A stretch of 64,000 nucleotides of DNA from Hymenobacter citatus (GTDB lineage Bacteria > Bacteroidota > Bacteroidia > Cytophagales > Hymenobacteraceae), in the NCBI RefSeq assembly GCF_014333615.1, contig NZ_JACSCY010000011.1, positions 1-64,000 on the forward strand. Reading direction: 5' to 3'. The notes beneath the pieces were generated by a model. It searched no databases. It was given only the letters and a program-made list of their open reading frames with translations, and was not told the DNA's origin. This document shows, piece after piece, positions 1 through 6,781 of this stretch; positions within the stretch are counted from its first letter, which is position 1; each line of letters starts with the position of its first letter. A program made the translations under genes and the position numbers.

Positions 1-66
1 CAAAGGTCCATAAAACAGAGGGCCCGCTGCATATATGCAGCGGGCCCTCTGTTTTATGGACCTTTG
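1..66. repeat. 66-base perfect palindrome
   Basis: Bases 1-33 are the exact reverse complement of bases 34-66, with no unpaired loop; the centre is GCATATATGC and each arm holds the GC-rich block AGAGGGCCCGC. It could act as a bidirectional terminator for genes to the left of the window, or form a cruciform. There is no clear T-run after it on the + strand. The window edge cuts its context, so the role is inferred. Confidence 0.75.
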
Positions 67-532
67 CAGTCTCAAGCACAAGTAGATATTCTATTTATTG
101 TATTTAATCAATATTTATTATACACATTACATACATTTAAATATGTTTTTCATAAATAAAGTACAATTTATTATTCCAAAATATATAGATCTGCAATTTG
201 AATCGCCCCTACGTAAAATAGGTTTCAATGGATTCATTCTATTCCCAAAATAAAAAACATGTATCCATAAAAGAGAAATTTTATGTTACTTATCATACAA
301 TAATTATAATTAACTGAATAAAATTGCATTATCGTAGTAGCCATATAAGCTTATGTTTAATTGACTCAGTTGGCAATCTGCGCTATCTACCGTGCTTTTA
401 ACTGTATTTATCGAAGACAGCATGCATTCAAATCCTTTACTGACATCATTTTACGAATAGATTATATCCATTTTTTTATTGAATTTTGTGTCATCAAAAT
501 AAATGGCACTTTTACTGTAAACCTCAGTCAAT
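67..532. other. AT-rich intergenic region, no gene seen
   Basis: This stretch is strikingly AT-rich compared with the rest of the window, with many runs of A and T. An open reading frame crosses its right part (361-624) but its translation is low-quality, rich in Ile, Phe and Cys, and it overlaps the better gene at 533. I see no exact TAnnTTTG promoter box close to the gene at 533. It may hold the promoter and leader of that gene. Confidence 0.5.
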
Positions 533-1225
533 ATGAAACTCAGCGCACACCCGTTTCATCCCATTTCGGGAGAACTATTATCAGTATATCGCGACGCCTA
601 TCTCCGTGGCGATTTGTCGACTGAAAACACTACGCTTGTTGATGCTTATATTAAAGCGAACAGCGTACATGCTGATGCTACCTTACGCCGCTTTTATGAA
701 ATGAAGCAGCAAGGTCACCAAGTGCAACCTGTAGGCTGGGTACAACGGCAGTTCGATCTGATCCGTACGGAGCCCCAACGTTTTCGTCGCCGTGCTGCCT
801 CTATGTTAGTAGGTAGTGTGTTAGTGGGTGGCGCTGTATTCGCTAACTCTGGTCGCACAATCGAGAATGCCGCTATTGCACCCGTTACCGCAGTGGTATC
901 TGAAACTTCGGTAGCAGAAGTTGCTTCAGCAGCTTCGATCAATGCAGCAACAGTAGTTGTACGCGGCCGCATCCTGGACGAGAACGGTCGCCCATTGATA
1001 GGAGCCACTGTTCTGCAGAAAGGCACAAGCCGGGGCGTAAGCACCGATGCACAAGGCAACTATTCGTTACGCGTTCCGGCTGGCCGCCCGACCACGTTAC
1101 AATACGGCTATGCTGGTTACAGCGACGACGAAATTCAGGTAAAAGGCGGTACGGTAGAAAATATGACCCTCGTACCTAACATGGAAAAAGCGAAAAAGCC
1201 CAAGCGTCACTGGCTCTTCTTCTAA
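533..1225 (+). CDS. single-pass membrane protein with CarboxypepD_reg-like domain
   Basis: A 230-residue protein in three parts. Residues 1-87 are a soluble, partly charged N-terminal region ending in an Arg cluster (FRRRAAS). Residues 88-105 form one hydrophobic helix. Residues 142-213 match a carboxypeptidase-regulatory-like beta-sandwich, with the typical run GRILDENGRPLIGATV, then GVSTDAQGNYSL and a hydrophobic strand. The tail (217-230) is Lys-rich. Such domains usually face the periplasm and often lie at the start of SusC/TonB-dependent receptors; here one is hung on a single membrane helix with a cytoplasmic part. The layout recalls anti-sigma or FecR-like regulators, but no sigma-binding motif is visible, so function is unknown. 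The gene stands alone and is followed by a hairpin at 1297-1338. The start at 533 follows AT-rich DNA and no alternative ATG fits better. Confidence 0.75.
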   Translation: MKLSAHPFHPISGELLSVYRDAYLRGDLSTENTTLVDAYIKANSVHADATLRRFYEMKQQGHQVQPVGWVQRQFDLIRTEPQRFRRRAASMLVGSVLVGGAVFANSGRTIENAAIAPVTAVVSETSVAEVASAASINAATVVVRGRILDENGRPLIGATVLQKGTSRGVSTDAQGNYSLRVPAGRPTTLQYGYAGYSDDEIQVKGGTVENMTLVPNMEKAKKPKRHWLFF

Positions 1226-1612
1226 CTGTTAGTACAAGAGTATGCGGCAGTAGTGCACAGAGCGTACCACTCTTCTATTGATTACAGATACTTGACTGTA
1301 GTATATAAGTCGCTCTATGAAGTGGCTTATATACTACAATTCAAAGGAATATTTTACTGCTCCTTATATCACCGCATATTTTTCGCTCATGGGAATCAGT
1401 AATTGTATTTTTGGCATTCTATTTGGCCTGTAATTATCATGAAAGCTTATTGAACAGGACAAACAAAAGACACTAGCCATAGCTCTTTTATCTGTTCAAT
1501 TGGCTGTCAACTGCTGTAATTAGGGAGTTATTTACTCCCCTGGGTTTAGCAGTTCACTTCACTGATATTCTTACTACCTCTACCTGTTGGAACCAAGTAG
1601 AGTACTACTCAA
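1226..1612. other. intergenic region with hairpin, no gene seen
   Basis: There is no convincing coding sequence in these 387 bases. They hold the hairpin at 1297-1338 and a short inverted repeat GGGAGT-TATTT-ACTCCC at about 1524-1540, about 70 bases before the next gene. The latter could be an operator or part of a leader. A 7-of-8 match to TAnnTTTG (TCTATTTG) lies near 1418. None of these is strong evidence of a promoter. Confidence 0.4.
1297..1338 (+). terminator. hairpin after the membrane-protein gene
   Basis: The arms TGTAGTATATAAG and CTTATATACTACA are perfectly complementary over 13 bases with a 16-base loop, about 70 bases after the stop codon at 1225. The stem is AT-rich and lacks a clear T-run, so it may be a weak terminator or an mRNA 3' end stabiliser. 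Confidence 0.4.
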
Positions 1613-2038
1613 ATGAGAATTCCATTCCTGCAAAAAGTTGCTGTTCGAAAAATTACGAGTGATGTCACTGGCGCCTCTCGCGAACGGGCAACTGAGATAC
1701 TAGAAGGAATACTACAGGAATTACCCGAACTGCTTCTCGCTACCATTGTCGATCTGAATTCTGGACGGTTATTGGCGGCTTACACCAAACAGGCCCAATC
1801 AGACCCTTATAAGGTAACCACATATGCGGTTGCCACAGCGCGGCAGCTAGCACGCCTACCGGCCCAGCCAGGGTTGGCTACGCAGCAATTGCAAGATCTG
1901 GTGCTGGTGCTAGACGAACAACTCTATGTGCTTCGTCTGACGGCAGACCAACAGTGGGGTTGCTTACTCCTTGTGTACACGCACGATACCAACTTGGCTT
2001 TGGCACGCGAAGTACTACGCAAGCACTCCGGTCAGTAA
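1613..2038 (+). CDS. roadblock/LC7-like protein (first of tandem pair)
   Basis: A 141-residue soluble protein. Residues 23-139 look like a roadblock/LC7 fold: an N-terminal helix (ERATEILEGILQELPEL), a first strand pair (LLATIVDLNSGRLLAAYT), a long helix, a strand (LYVLRL) and the C-terminal helix DTNLALAREVLRK. It aligns along its length with the product of the next gene, 45 bases downstream, but has about 20 extra N-terminal residues, many basic. Roadblock proteins dimerise and often act as activators or scaffolds of small Ras-like GTPases such as MglA; no GTPase gene is seen nearby. Assignment rests on the fold pattern I read and on the match to its neighbour, so the domain call is moderate. 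Confidence 0.6.
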   Translation: MRIPFLQKVAVRKITSDVTGASRERATEILEGILQELPELLLATIVDLNSGRLLAAYTKQAQSDPYKVTTYAVATARQLARLPAQPGLATQQLQDLVLVLDEQLYVLRLTADQQWGCLLLVYTHDTNLALAREVLRKHSGQ

Positions 2039-2083
2039 ACTACGTCTCACTTTGTTTTCTCACTTTCATATTTACCTATTGCC

Positions 2084-2455
2084 ATGAGCGTTACTGTTGC
2101 TCCTAACCAAACGGTTCAAGAAATTTTAAAAGAATTGCCCTCGCTGGTAGCGGTGGCGGTAGTTGAAACCGAAACGGGTATGCCTCTGGCTGCTCACTCG
2201 AACGTAGCCAGCTTCGATATCGAAACGGCTGCTGCTTACAATACAGAGGTAGTAAAGCAGAAGCTGAAGGCTATTTCGGCCCTAAAGCTGAACCAGACTA
2301 TCCAAGACATCCTGCTGACGCTGACGGACCAACTGCACTTGTTGAAATTGTCGCCTAACGGCAGCAAGTTTATCTATCTGGCTGTGAACTCTCGCGACAC
2401 TAATTTGGCTGTTGCCCGTCAGGTACTGAAAGCACATACCGACGTATTGAGCTAA
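2084..2455 (+). CDS. roadblock/LC7-like protein (second of tandem pair)
   Basis: A 123-residue soluble protein. Residues 10-118 parallel the upstream product: helix VQEILKELPSL, strands VAVAVVETETGMPLAAHS, central helix, strand LHLLKL, strand KFIYLAV and the shared end DTNLAVARQVLKAH. The two genes look like an old tandem duplication, since identity is patchy but all blocks line up. Each probably forms a homodimer, or the two form a heterodimer, as known for roadblock families. The pair is probably one transcript ending at the hairpin 2471-2510. Unlike classic MglB there is no partner GTPase in view, so the target is unknown. Confidence 0.6.
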   Translation: MSVTVAPNQTVQEILKELPSLVAVAVVETETGMPLAAHSNVASFDIETAAAYNTEVVKQKLKAISALKLNQTIQDILLTLTDQLHLLKLSPNGSKFIYLAVNSRDTNLAVARQVLKAHTDVLS

Positions 2456-2470
2456 TACGTTGCTTATGGC

Positions 2471-2510
2471 AAAAAGGCCCTGATACCGATGCACGGTACC
2501 AGGGCTTTTT
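2471..2510. terminator. bidirectional terminator between convergent genes
   Basis: A run of A, the stem GGCCCTGATACCG, a short loop, then CGGTACCAGGGC and a T-run. The stem has one bulge and one mismatch. It lies between the roadblock pair (+) and the DUF3089 gene (-) and has A/T tracts on both flanks, so it can end both transcripts. Confidence 0.85.
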
Positions 2511-2566
2511 GTTATGCGCATGTGGCAGTAGAAATGCGCTTACTACTCAAATTTATATTTATGAAA

Positions 2567-3628
2567 CTACTGGTGAGCTGATTGCCAGGCTTGTACCCGC
2601 GTTTGTGCATTTCGTCGCAGGTTTACGTAATACAAGCCGTAATCCACCAAGTGAAAGGAATAGTGCAGTTGGTGGTGGCCAAAAATACGGACCCGTGTGT
2701 AGCCGCTGGCATCTGGGTCATGGAGCCAGACGAGGCCATTGTGCACTTTGGCATCTACCACACTGCGGTCGATACGGTTGAAGGACTGGGGCACACTACC
2801 TTGGTTGAGCGTTGCGGGCGCGTGCGTAGTGTCAGAGGTCCAAGTAAGCGGGTTTACGGCGACACCGCCTTCGAAACGTGGAAACGGTTTTTGCCAGTTC
2901 ACGGCATTCCAACTTACGTAGCAGCCCGTTTGGGTGGAGTCGGTGCACGGTTGCAGCACTTGGTACGTAGTAGCAGGCACTTTGTAGCCAATGAGGTAGG
3001 CCGCTACCAACCGGCGGCGCAGGGCTGGGTCCTGATCAAAAAACTCGCGCAACAAACGGGTAGCCAGGACAGTGCCTTGGCTATGACTGGCCAAAATAAT
3101 CGGCCGGTTTTGGTTGTAGTGAGTTAGATAGTACGTGAAAGCAGCCTTCACGTCGGTATACGCTAAATCCAGCGCTTTGTCTCCGTTGTGCTTTCGCTTG
3201 TTCTCAAAAAAGGCATACAACGTAGCTTGCCGGTAGCGGGGAGCGTAGATCCGCCCCGCCGCATTGAATACGCTGGCTTGCTTACGGATTACTTCCCGGT
3301 CGGTAATCTTATTCACCAACTCGTCATCCAACGCGGCATTCCAGGTTTTGCGCCGATAATACGTCGTGGGATGCACAAAGAATACATCGGCGCTGGCGTT
3401 TTGCTGCTGGTCGCGTAGGTTGGAACCATAGGGTACGGTATCGGCCGAGTCGAGGCGGGTAGGCAGAGCCGCCCAGTTGACCGTATTGCTATAATCGGGA
3501 GCAGAGGGAGGCGTTTCTTTACTGATTGGATGCCCCGGCTTCAGTAGCTTCAAACAAGATGAAAGCAAGCTTAGCAGCAACAGTAAGCCTACCTTACTTG
3601 CCCAGCGCAGGTTTTTGTAGACTTTCAT
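2567..3628 (-). CDS. DUF3089 alpha/beta-hydrolase-like lipoprotein
   Basis: A 353-residue protein. Residues 1-25 are a lipoprotein signal ending LLSSC, so Cys25 should be lipidated. The body matches the DUF3089 family: ADVFFVHPTTYY at 80-91 and the nucleophile elbow ASHSQGT around Ser183, the usual catalytic serine of alpha/beta hydrolases. A cell-envelope esterase or similar activity is likely, but the substrate of DUF3089 proteins is not known to me. It is the last gene of a tight minus-strand run (5744 to 2567), 21 bases after the SHOCT gene, and ends at a shared terminator. Length is normal for the family. Confidence 0.85.
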   Translation of the reverse strand: MKVYKNLRWASKVGLLLLLSLLSSCLKLLKPGHPISKETPPSAPDYSNTVNWAALPTRLDSADTVPYGSNLRDQQQNASADVFFVHPTTYYRRKTWNAALDDELVNKITDREVIRKQASVFNAAGRIYAPRYRQATLYAFFENKRKHNGDKALDLAYTDVKAAFTYYLTHYNQNRPIILASHSQGTVLATRLLREFFDQDPALRRRLVAAYLIGYKVPATTYQVLQPCTDSTQTGCYVSWNAVNWQKPFPRFEGGVAVNPLTWTSDTTHAPATLNQGSVPQSFNRIDRSVVDAKVHNGLVWLHDPDASGYTRVRIFGHHQLHYSFHLVDYGLYYVNLRRNAQTRVQAWQSAHQ

Positions 3629-3649
3629 AGGCAGGCAAGTAGCATGGGG

Positions 3650-4690
3650 CTACTCCGTAAACTTATTCTCAAGTAACCGCTCCTGACGCAAATACACGAT
3701 CTTATAATCCGGGTCGAAGCGTACGCGCACTTGCGCTTTCGTTTGCTGGTGCTGCTGGCGCGACTGCCGGAAAGCAGTGCTAGTTTCGAGGTAGGTAGCG
3801 GTGCGGGTGCCATCTTCGGCGGCGGGCTCTACTTTCAGGCTACCTGGTACCACCTGCGTTTGCTCGTCCGTGAATTCCGGAAAATGCGATGTGGTGAGGT
3901 CGGCGCTGATAGCCTCGGGCGTGGTATTTTGCAGGGTGTAGAACCGTTCTACACTCGGAGCAAAATGGTCATCGGCGCTAAACGGCGCGGCTTGTAAATC
4001 TGTATAATAAGCAGCGAGTGCCTGTTGCACGCGGGTACGCACCGCTTTTTCATCGGCGGCAGAAGGGGTTAGTACAGTGGCAGTCACTGCCGAATCGGTG
4101 GTTGGACCAGGAGCTGTGGGTAGCACTGCTGGCGCTACTCGTACGGTTTCGGGGGCAGCTACAGGTGGCAGCTCTATCTGCTCGGCCTGAGGGCCTACTT
4201 CCGGCTGCACGGCTACCGTATCGGCGGCGGTTTGGGAGGTACTAGTCAGGCGCTCCGACTCGCGCCCGCCAAACACGAGGTAGGCCATCAAGCCCAAGAG
4301 CAGCACAATGCCCCCCACAATTAGAATAATGCCCAAGGGACTACGCGACTCGGCCTCACTGGGCACGGGTCCCACACCGGGTGCCAGCGGATCGAGCCCA
4401 GCCGACGTGGGCTCTGGGTCAGGAGTAGCGGGGGTAGGCAGTGGTACTGCCGGCCCCGCAGCCGCGCCCGACGCCAAGTACGGCGGCTGAGCAGTTGGCG
4501 CGTGAGGCTCTGGCTCGGTAGTGGGCTCCACGGATGGCGTACCGGGTAGGGGTAGACCTTCGCGGTGGACTCCTTGATTGAAAACCAGTTTGGTTTTCAG
4601 CGCTTCAAACTCCTGAGGCGTGATGGCACCGGCATCCAGCCATTCCTTGAGCTGACGGAGTGTATCGAGCGGCGAGGGGTCTTTTTCCAT
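3650..4690 (-). CDS. SHOCT-domain single-pass membrane protein
   Basis: A 346-residue protein. Residues 8-36 (LDTLRQLKEWLDAGAITPQE then FEALKTKLV) are a typical SHOCT motif, a short domain found at protein ends and linked to oligomerisation. Residues 37-117 are a Pro/Ala/Glu-rich linker; 118-140 is one transmembrane helix followed by Gly-Gly-Arg. Residues about 145-205 are again low complexity. The C-terminal part (210-346) is folded and probably extracytoplasmic, with a pattern (helix with AAYYTDLQ, then beta strands) that recalls NTF2-like or DUF4440-type domains; this is only a guess. It lies in a four-gene minus run, 43 bases from its upstream neighbour. Confidence 0.7.
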   Translation of the reverse strand: MEKDPSPLDTLRQLKEWLDAGAITPQEFEALKTKLVFNQGVHREGLPLPGTPSVEPTTEPEPHAPTAQPPYLASGAAAGPAVPLPTPATPDPEPTSAGLDPLAPGVGPVPSEAESRSPLGIILIVGGIVLLLGLMAYLVFGGRESERLTSTSQTAADTVAVQPEVGPQAEQIELPPVAAPETVRVAPAVLPTAPGPTTDSAVTATVLTPSAADEKAVRTRVQQALAAYYTDLQAAPFSADDHFAPSVERFYTLQNTTPEAISADLTTSHFPEFTDEQTQVVPGSLKVEPAAEDGTRTATYLETSTAFRQSRQQHQQTKAQVRVRFDPDYKIVYLRQERLLENKFTE

Positions 4691-4733
4691 AGAACACAGT
4701 ACGAAAAACTATTCGTGACGGCTACGCTAACAG

Positions 4734-5471
4734 CTATTTACGGTCGAGGGCTGATAATTGGTCGCGGCGGCGCTGCACGCGCTCTTTGTATAGCTTCAAT
4801 TCTTGGGTATTGCGTACGAGCTTCACTGAGTCCTGACGGGCTTGCAGCACGTTGGCTTCGTTTTGCTTTTGCAGGGTAGCAATCTTGAGTAGGTTGGCGG
4901 CCGTATTGGTTTGCAGATTGGTCACGTCTTTGGCGAGACGTTCTTTTTCCTTCTCAGATGTGCGCAGCTGCTCTTCTGCGGCCACTAATTGCTCGCGGTA
5001 GGCTTTCTGCCGGGCAGCGGCGGCAAAGCTCTGCGCGATGTTGCGCAACGCCGCGTACTCGCTGGGTGTACCAGTGGCGCTGAGGTAGGAAGTCTTATCG
5101 AAAGCGGCGTACACGGTCAGCTCGGCTGTGGAATCGGTAGGCGCTATAATAGTGGAGTAAAAGTTCAGCAACTTACCCGACACGCTTGACACGGGCACTT
5201 GCTGCGCCTCCAACACATCCTTTTTCCCTACCCCCAACATACCATTCCCCTTCAATCGGATGTTGTAGGTGTCTTTCAACCAGGATTGCCAAAAGTCGCG
5301 CAGCCATTGCGCCGAGCCGTCGGTCTGTACCTGCACTGCGTCGTGCTCCTGGCGGTCTACGCTTACAGAGCCGTTGCGCGCTTCGTAGAGTTGGGCAGCG
5401 GCAGACCGGGGTAGCGTCATCAGAAGGCTACCGAGCAATAGCAGGTTGATAGCGGGCTTTCTAAAAGTCAT
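4734..5471 (-). CDS. exported coiled-coil protein of unknown function
   Basis: A 245-residue protein. I chose the ATG at 5471 because the product then begins MTFRKPAINLLLLGSLLMT and has a clean signal peptide ending near AAAQ; a start eight codons earlier would spoil it. The mature part has a globular region (about 20-145) with beta strands, then a long heptad-rich region (about 150-240, AAEEQLRTSEKEKERLAKDV and onwards) that should form a coiled coil. It is probably periplasmic. No known family recognised. It is the second gene of the 5744-2567 run, which joins envelope proteins only. Confidence 0.65.
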   Translation of the reverse strand: MTFRKPAINLLLLGSLLMTLPRSAAAQLYEARNGSVSVDRQEHDAVQVQTDGSAQWLRDFWQSWLKDTYNIRLKGNGMLGVGKKDVLEAQQVPVSSVSGKLLNFYSTIIAPTDSTAELTVYAAFDKTSYLSATGTPSEYAALRNIAQSFAAAARQKAYREQLVAAEEQLRTSEKEKERLAKDVTNLQTNTAANLLKIATLQKQNEANVLQARQDSVKLVRNTQELKLYKERVQRRRDQLSALDRK

Positions 5472-5498
5472 GCAAAGGCTGTTTTCAGTTTCCAACGC

Positions 5499-5744
5499 CT
5501 ACAGGTCGTGCCGATCGAAGGCCGCCTGCAAATCGGTGCGCATGCCTGCGAAACGGGCAATAGCAGCTTGCAGAAACTCTTGGTCAAGTAGGGCGTGCAC
5601 GTCGTCCTCGCTGGTGATATCCATTTCGCTCACCTTATAGGTTTGCTCAAACATGCCTTTTTCCAGCTTAATCAAGTACTTGCCATTCCAGGCAAAGAGC
5701 GTGATTTTGACTTCGGGGTGCGGAACGACGGCGAGTTGGCGCAT
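5499..5744 (-). CDS. small conserved-looking hypothetical protein
   Basis: An 81-residue soluble protein if the ATG at 5744 is used (MRQLAVVPHPEVKITLFAWN). An upstream ATG at 5789 would add 15 residues that look unlike a protein start. The sequence has alternating strands (VKITLFAWNGKYLIKLEKG, YKVSEMDI) and a C-terminal helix (FLQAAIARFAGMRTDLQAAF). It gives no family I recognise. It opens the four-gene run of envelope genes, 27 bases before the next ORF. A 7-of-8 match to the -7 promoter box (TATCTTCG) lies just upstream, near 5775. Confidence 0.6.
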   Translation of the reverse strand: MRQLAVVPHPEVKITLFAWNGKYLIKLEKGMFEQTYKVSEMDITSEDDVHALLDQEFLQAAIARFAGMRTDLQAAFDRHDL

Positions 5745-5878
5745 AACAGGTAGCGTAAATGAGGCGCGAAGATACACAGTGTACCTCAAGGCTAGTAAAA
5801 GCCCGTCTATAACGGCCTACGGACATAGTGCGTATAGAAAAAGTGTTCGTTCACCTTTCATCTAACGCACCTTACATC

Positions 5879-6061
5879 ATGCCACAAGGAGATAAATCGG
5901 CCTATACCGACAAGCAAAAGCGGCAGGCCGAACACATTGAAGAAAGCTACGAGAAACGCGGCGTATCGGAAGAAGAAGCCGAAAAACGTGCCTGGGCCAC
6001 TGTGAATAAGCAGGACGGCGGCGGCAAAAAAAGTGGCTCCGGCCGAAAAAAGCCCGAGTAA
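5879..6061 (+). CDS. small basic plasmid-stabilisation-like protein
   Basis: A 60-residue, very charged protein starting MPQGDKSAYTDKQKRQAEHI. It has a helical middle (ESYEKRGVSEEEAEKRAW), then ATVNKQDGGGKKSGSGRK, a Gly/Lys-rich tail. This pattern is shared by a widespread bacterial family often labelled plasmid stabilisation protein, although it is usually chromosomal and its function is not known. I chose the ATG at 5879 because the family starts there; an earlier in-frame ATG at 5828 adds an unrelated stretch. It is a lone gene ended by a strong hairpin at 6074-6131. The tail suggests nucleic-acid binding, which is inference. Confidence 0.7.
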   Translation: MPQGDKSAYTDKQKRQAEHIEESYEKRGVSEEEAEKRAWATVNKQDGGGKKSGSGRKKPE

Positions 6062-6073
6062 GCTCGACATTTC

Positions 6074-6131
6074 ACAGGTATACAACACGACCGCCCTACC
6101 ATGTAGTAGGGCGGTCGTGTTGTATACCTGT
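6074..6131 (+). terminator. 26-bp perfect hairpin terminator
   Basis: Arms ACAGGTATACAACACG-plus-GACCGCCCTAC and their exact reverse complement flank a six-base loop CATGTA. It lies 12 bases after the small basic protein gene. The stem is much longer than a usual terminator, and there is only a short T-rich flank. Confidence 0.7.
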
Positions 6132-6143
6132 TGCGGTTCTAAG

Positions 6144-6183
6144 GGCTGTATCCTTAGCACTAGCTGTAGCTAAGGATACAGCC
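6144..6183 (-). terminator. hairpin after gluconokinase gene
   Basis: The arms GGCTGTATCCTTAGC and GCTAAGGATACAGCC match perfectly over 15 bases around a 10-base loop. It sits three bases beyond the stop codon of the gluconokinase gene (minus strand), directly next to the longer hairpin at 6074-6131, so the two back-to-back hairpins separate convergent transcripts. Confidence 0.65.
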
Positions 6184-6186
6184 TCT

Positions 6187-6708
6187 CTACGCAGGCTTCG
6201 TTTCCGCCGCAACGTCTGCCTGCACAATTTTTTCGGTCACCTGCTCAGGCGTTTCATCCGAACGCAGCTCAATGCGTAGGCCATATGCTGGCTTCTCCAA
6301 TGTTTCCAACTGCGAGTCTAGCATATCAACGGCCATGTAGTGGCCTTTGCGGTGCTCGATTCGGTCGCTTAGTAGCTCGCGGGAGCCATCCAGGAATACC
6401 CAACGCAGGGGTTGGCGGGCACCGCCCTGCAACGTTTGGCGGTAAGCTTCTTTCAGCGCAGAGCATGCTAACACGGCACCACCGGTGGTTTCCCACTTGG
6501 TAATAGCCTTGGCCATATCGGCTAGCCAGCCAGCTCGGTCATCGTCGTCGAGCGGGATGCCGTTGCTCATCTTTTCGATGTTGGCGGCAGGGTGAAAATC
6601 ATCGGCATCGTGAAAAGGCAACTCCAACCGCTCGGCCAACAACTTGCCCACCGTGGTTTTACCGCTACCCGACACGCCCATCACAATGTAGATTGAACTG
6701 AATTGCAT
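6187..6708 (-). CDS. gntK: gluconokinase
   Basis: A 173-residue P-loop kinase that phosphorylates D-gluconate to 6-phosphogluconate. The start at 6708 gives MQFSSIYIVMGVSGSGKTTV, with the Walker A motif GVSGSGKT at 11-18. Then come the substrate loop DADDFHPAANIEKM, LDDDDRAGWL, the ACSALKEAYRQ block and HRKGHYM, all classic for the family; length is normal (about 160-175). A longer frame to 6777 only adds a non-conserved leader. It follows an MFS transporter by 73 bases and a FUSC transporter, likely one transcript. A sugar-acid import link to the transporter is possible but the transporter looks AmpG-like. Confidence 0.92.
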   Translation of the reverse strand: MQFSSIYIVMGVSGSGKTTVGKLLAERLELPFHDADDFHPAANIEKMSNGIPLDDDDRAGWLADMAKAITKWETTGGAVLACSALKEAYRQTLQGGARQPLRWVFLDGSRELLSDRIEHRKGHYMAVDMLDSQLETLEKPAYGLRIELRSDETPEQVTEKIVQADVAAETKPA

Positions 6709-6781
6709 GCAGGAAAGTACTAAGAAAAGAGTGTCTCCGGCTATACGGAATACACAAGCTTTAGGAGAACAACGCACAAAA

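Noticed and set aside
361..624. Open frame of 87 codons upstream of the first gene
   Set aside because: Translation is rich in Ile, Phe and Cys, overlaps the better gene at 533 and lies in AT-rich DNA, where chance frames carry no signal.
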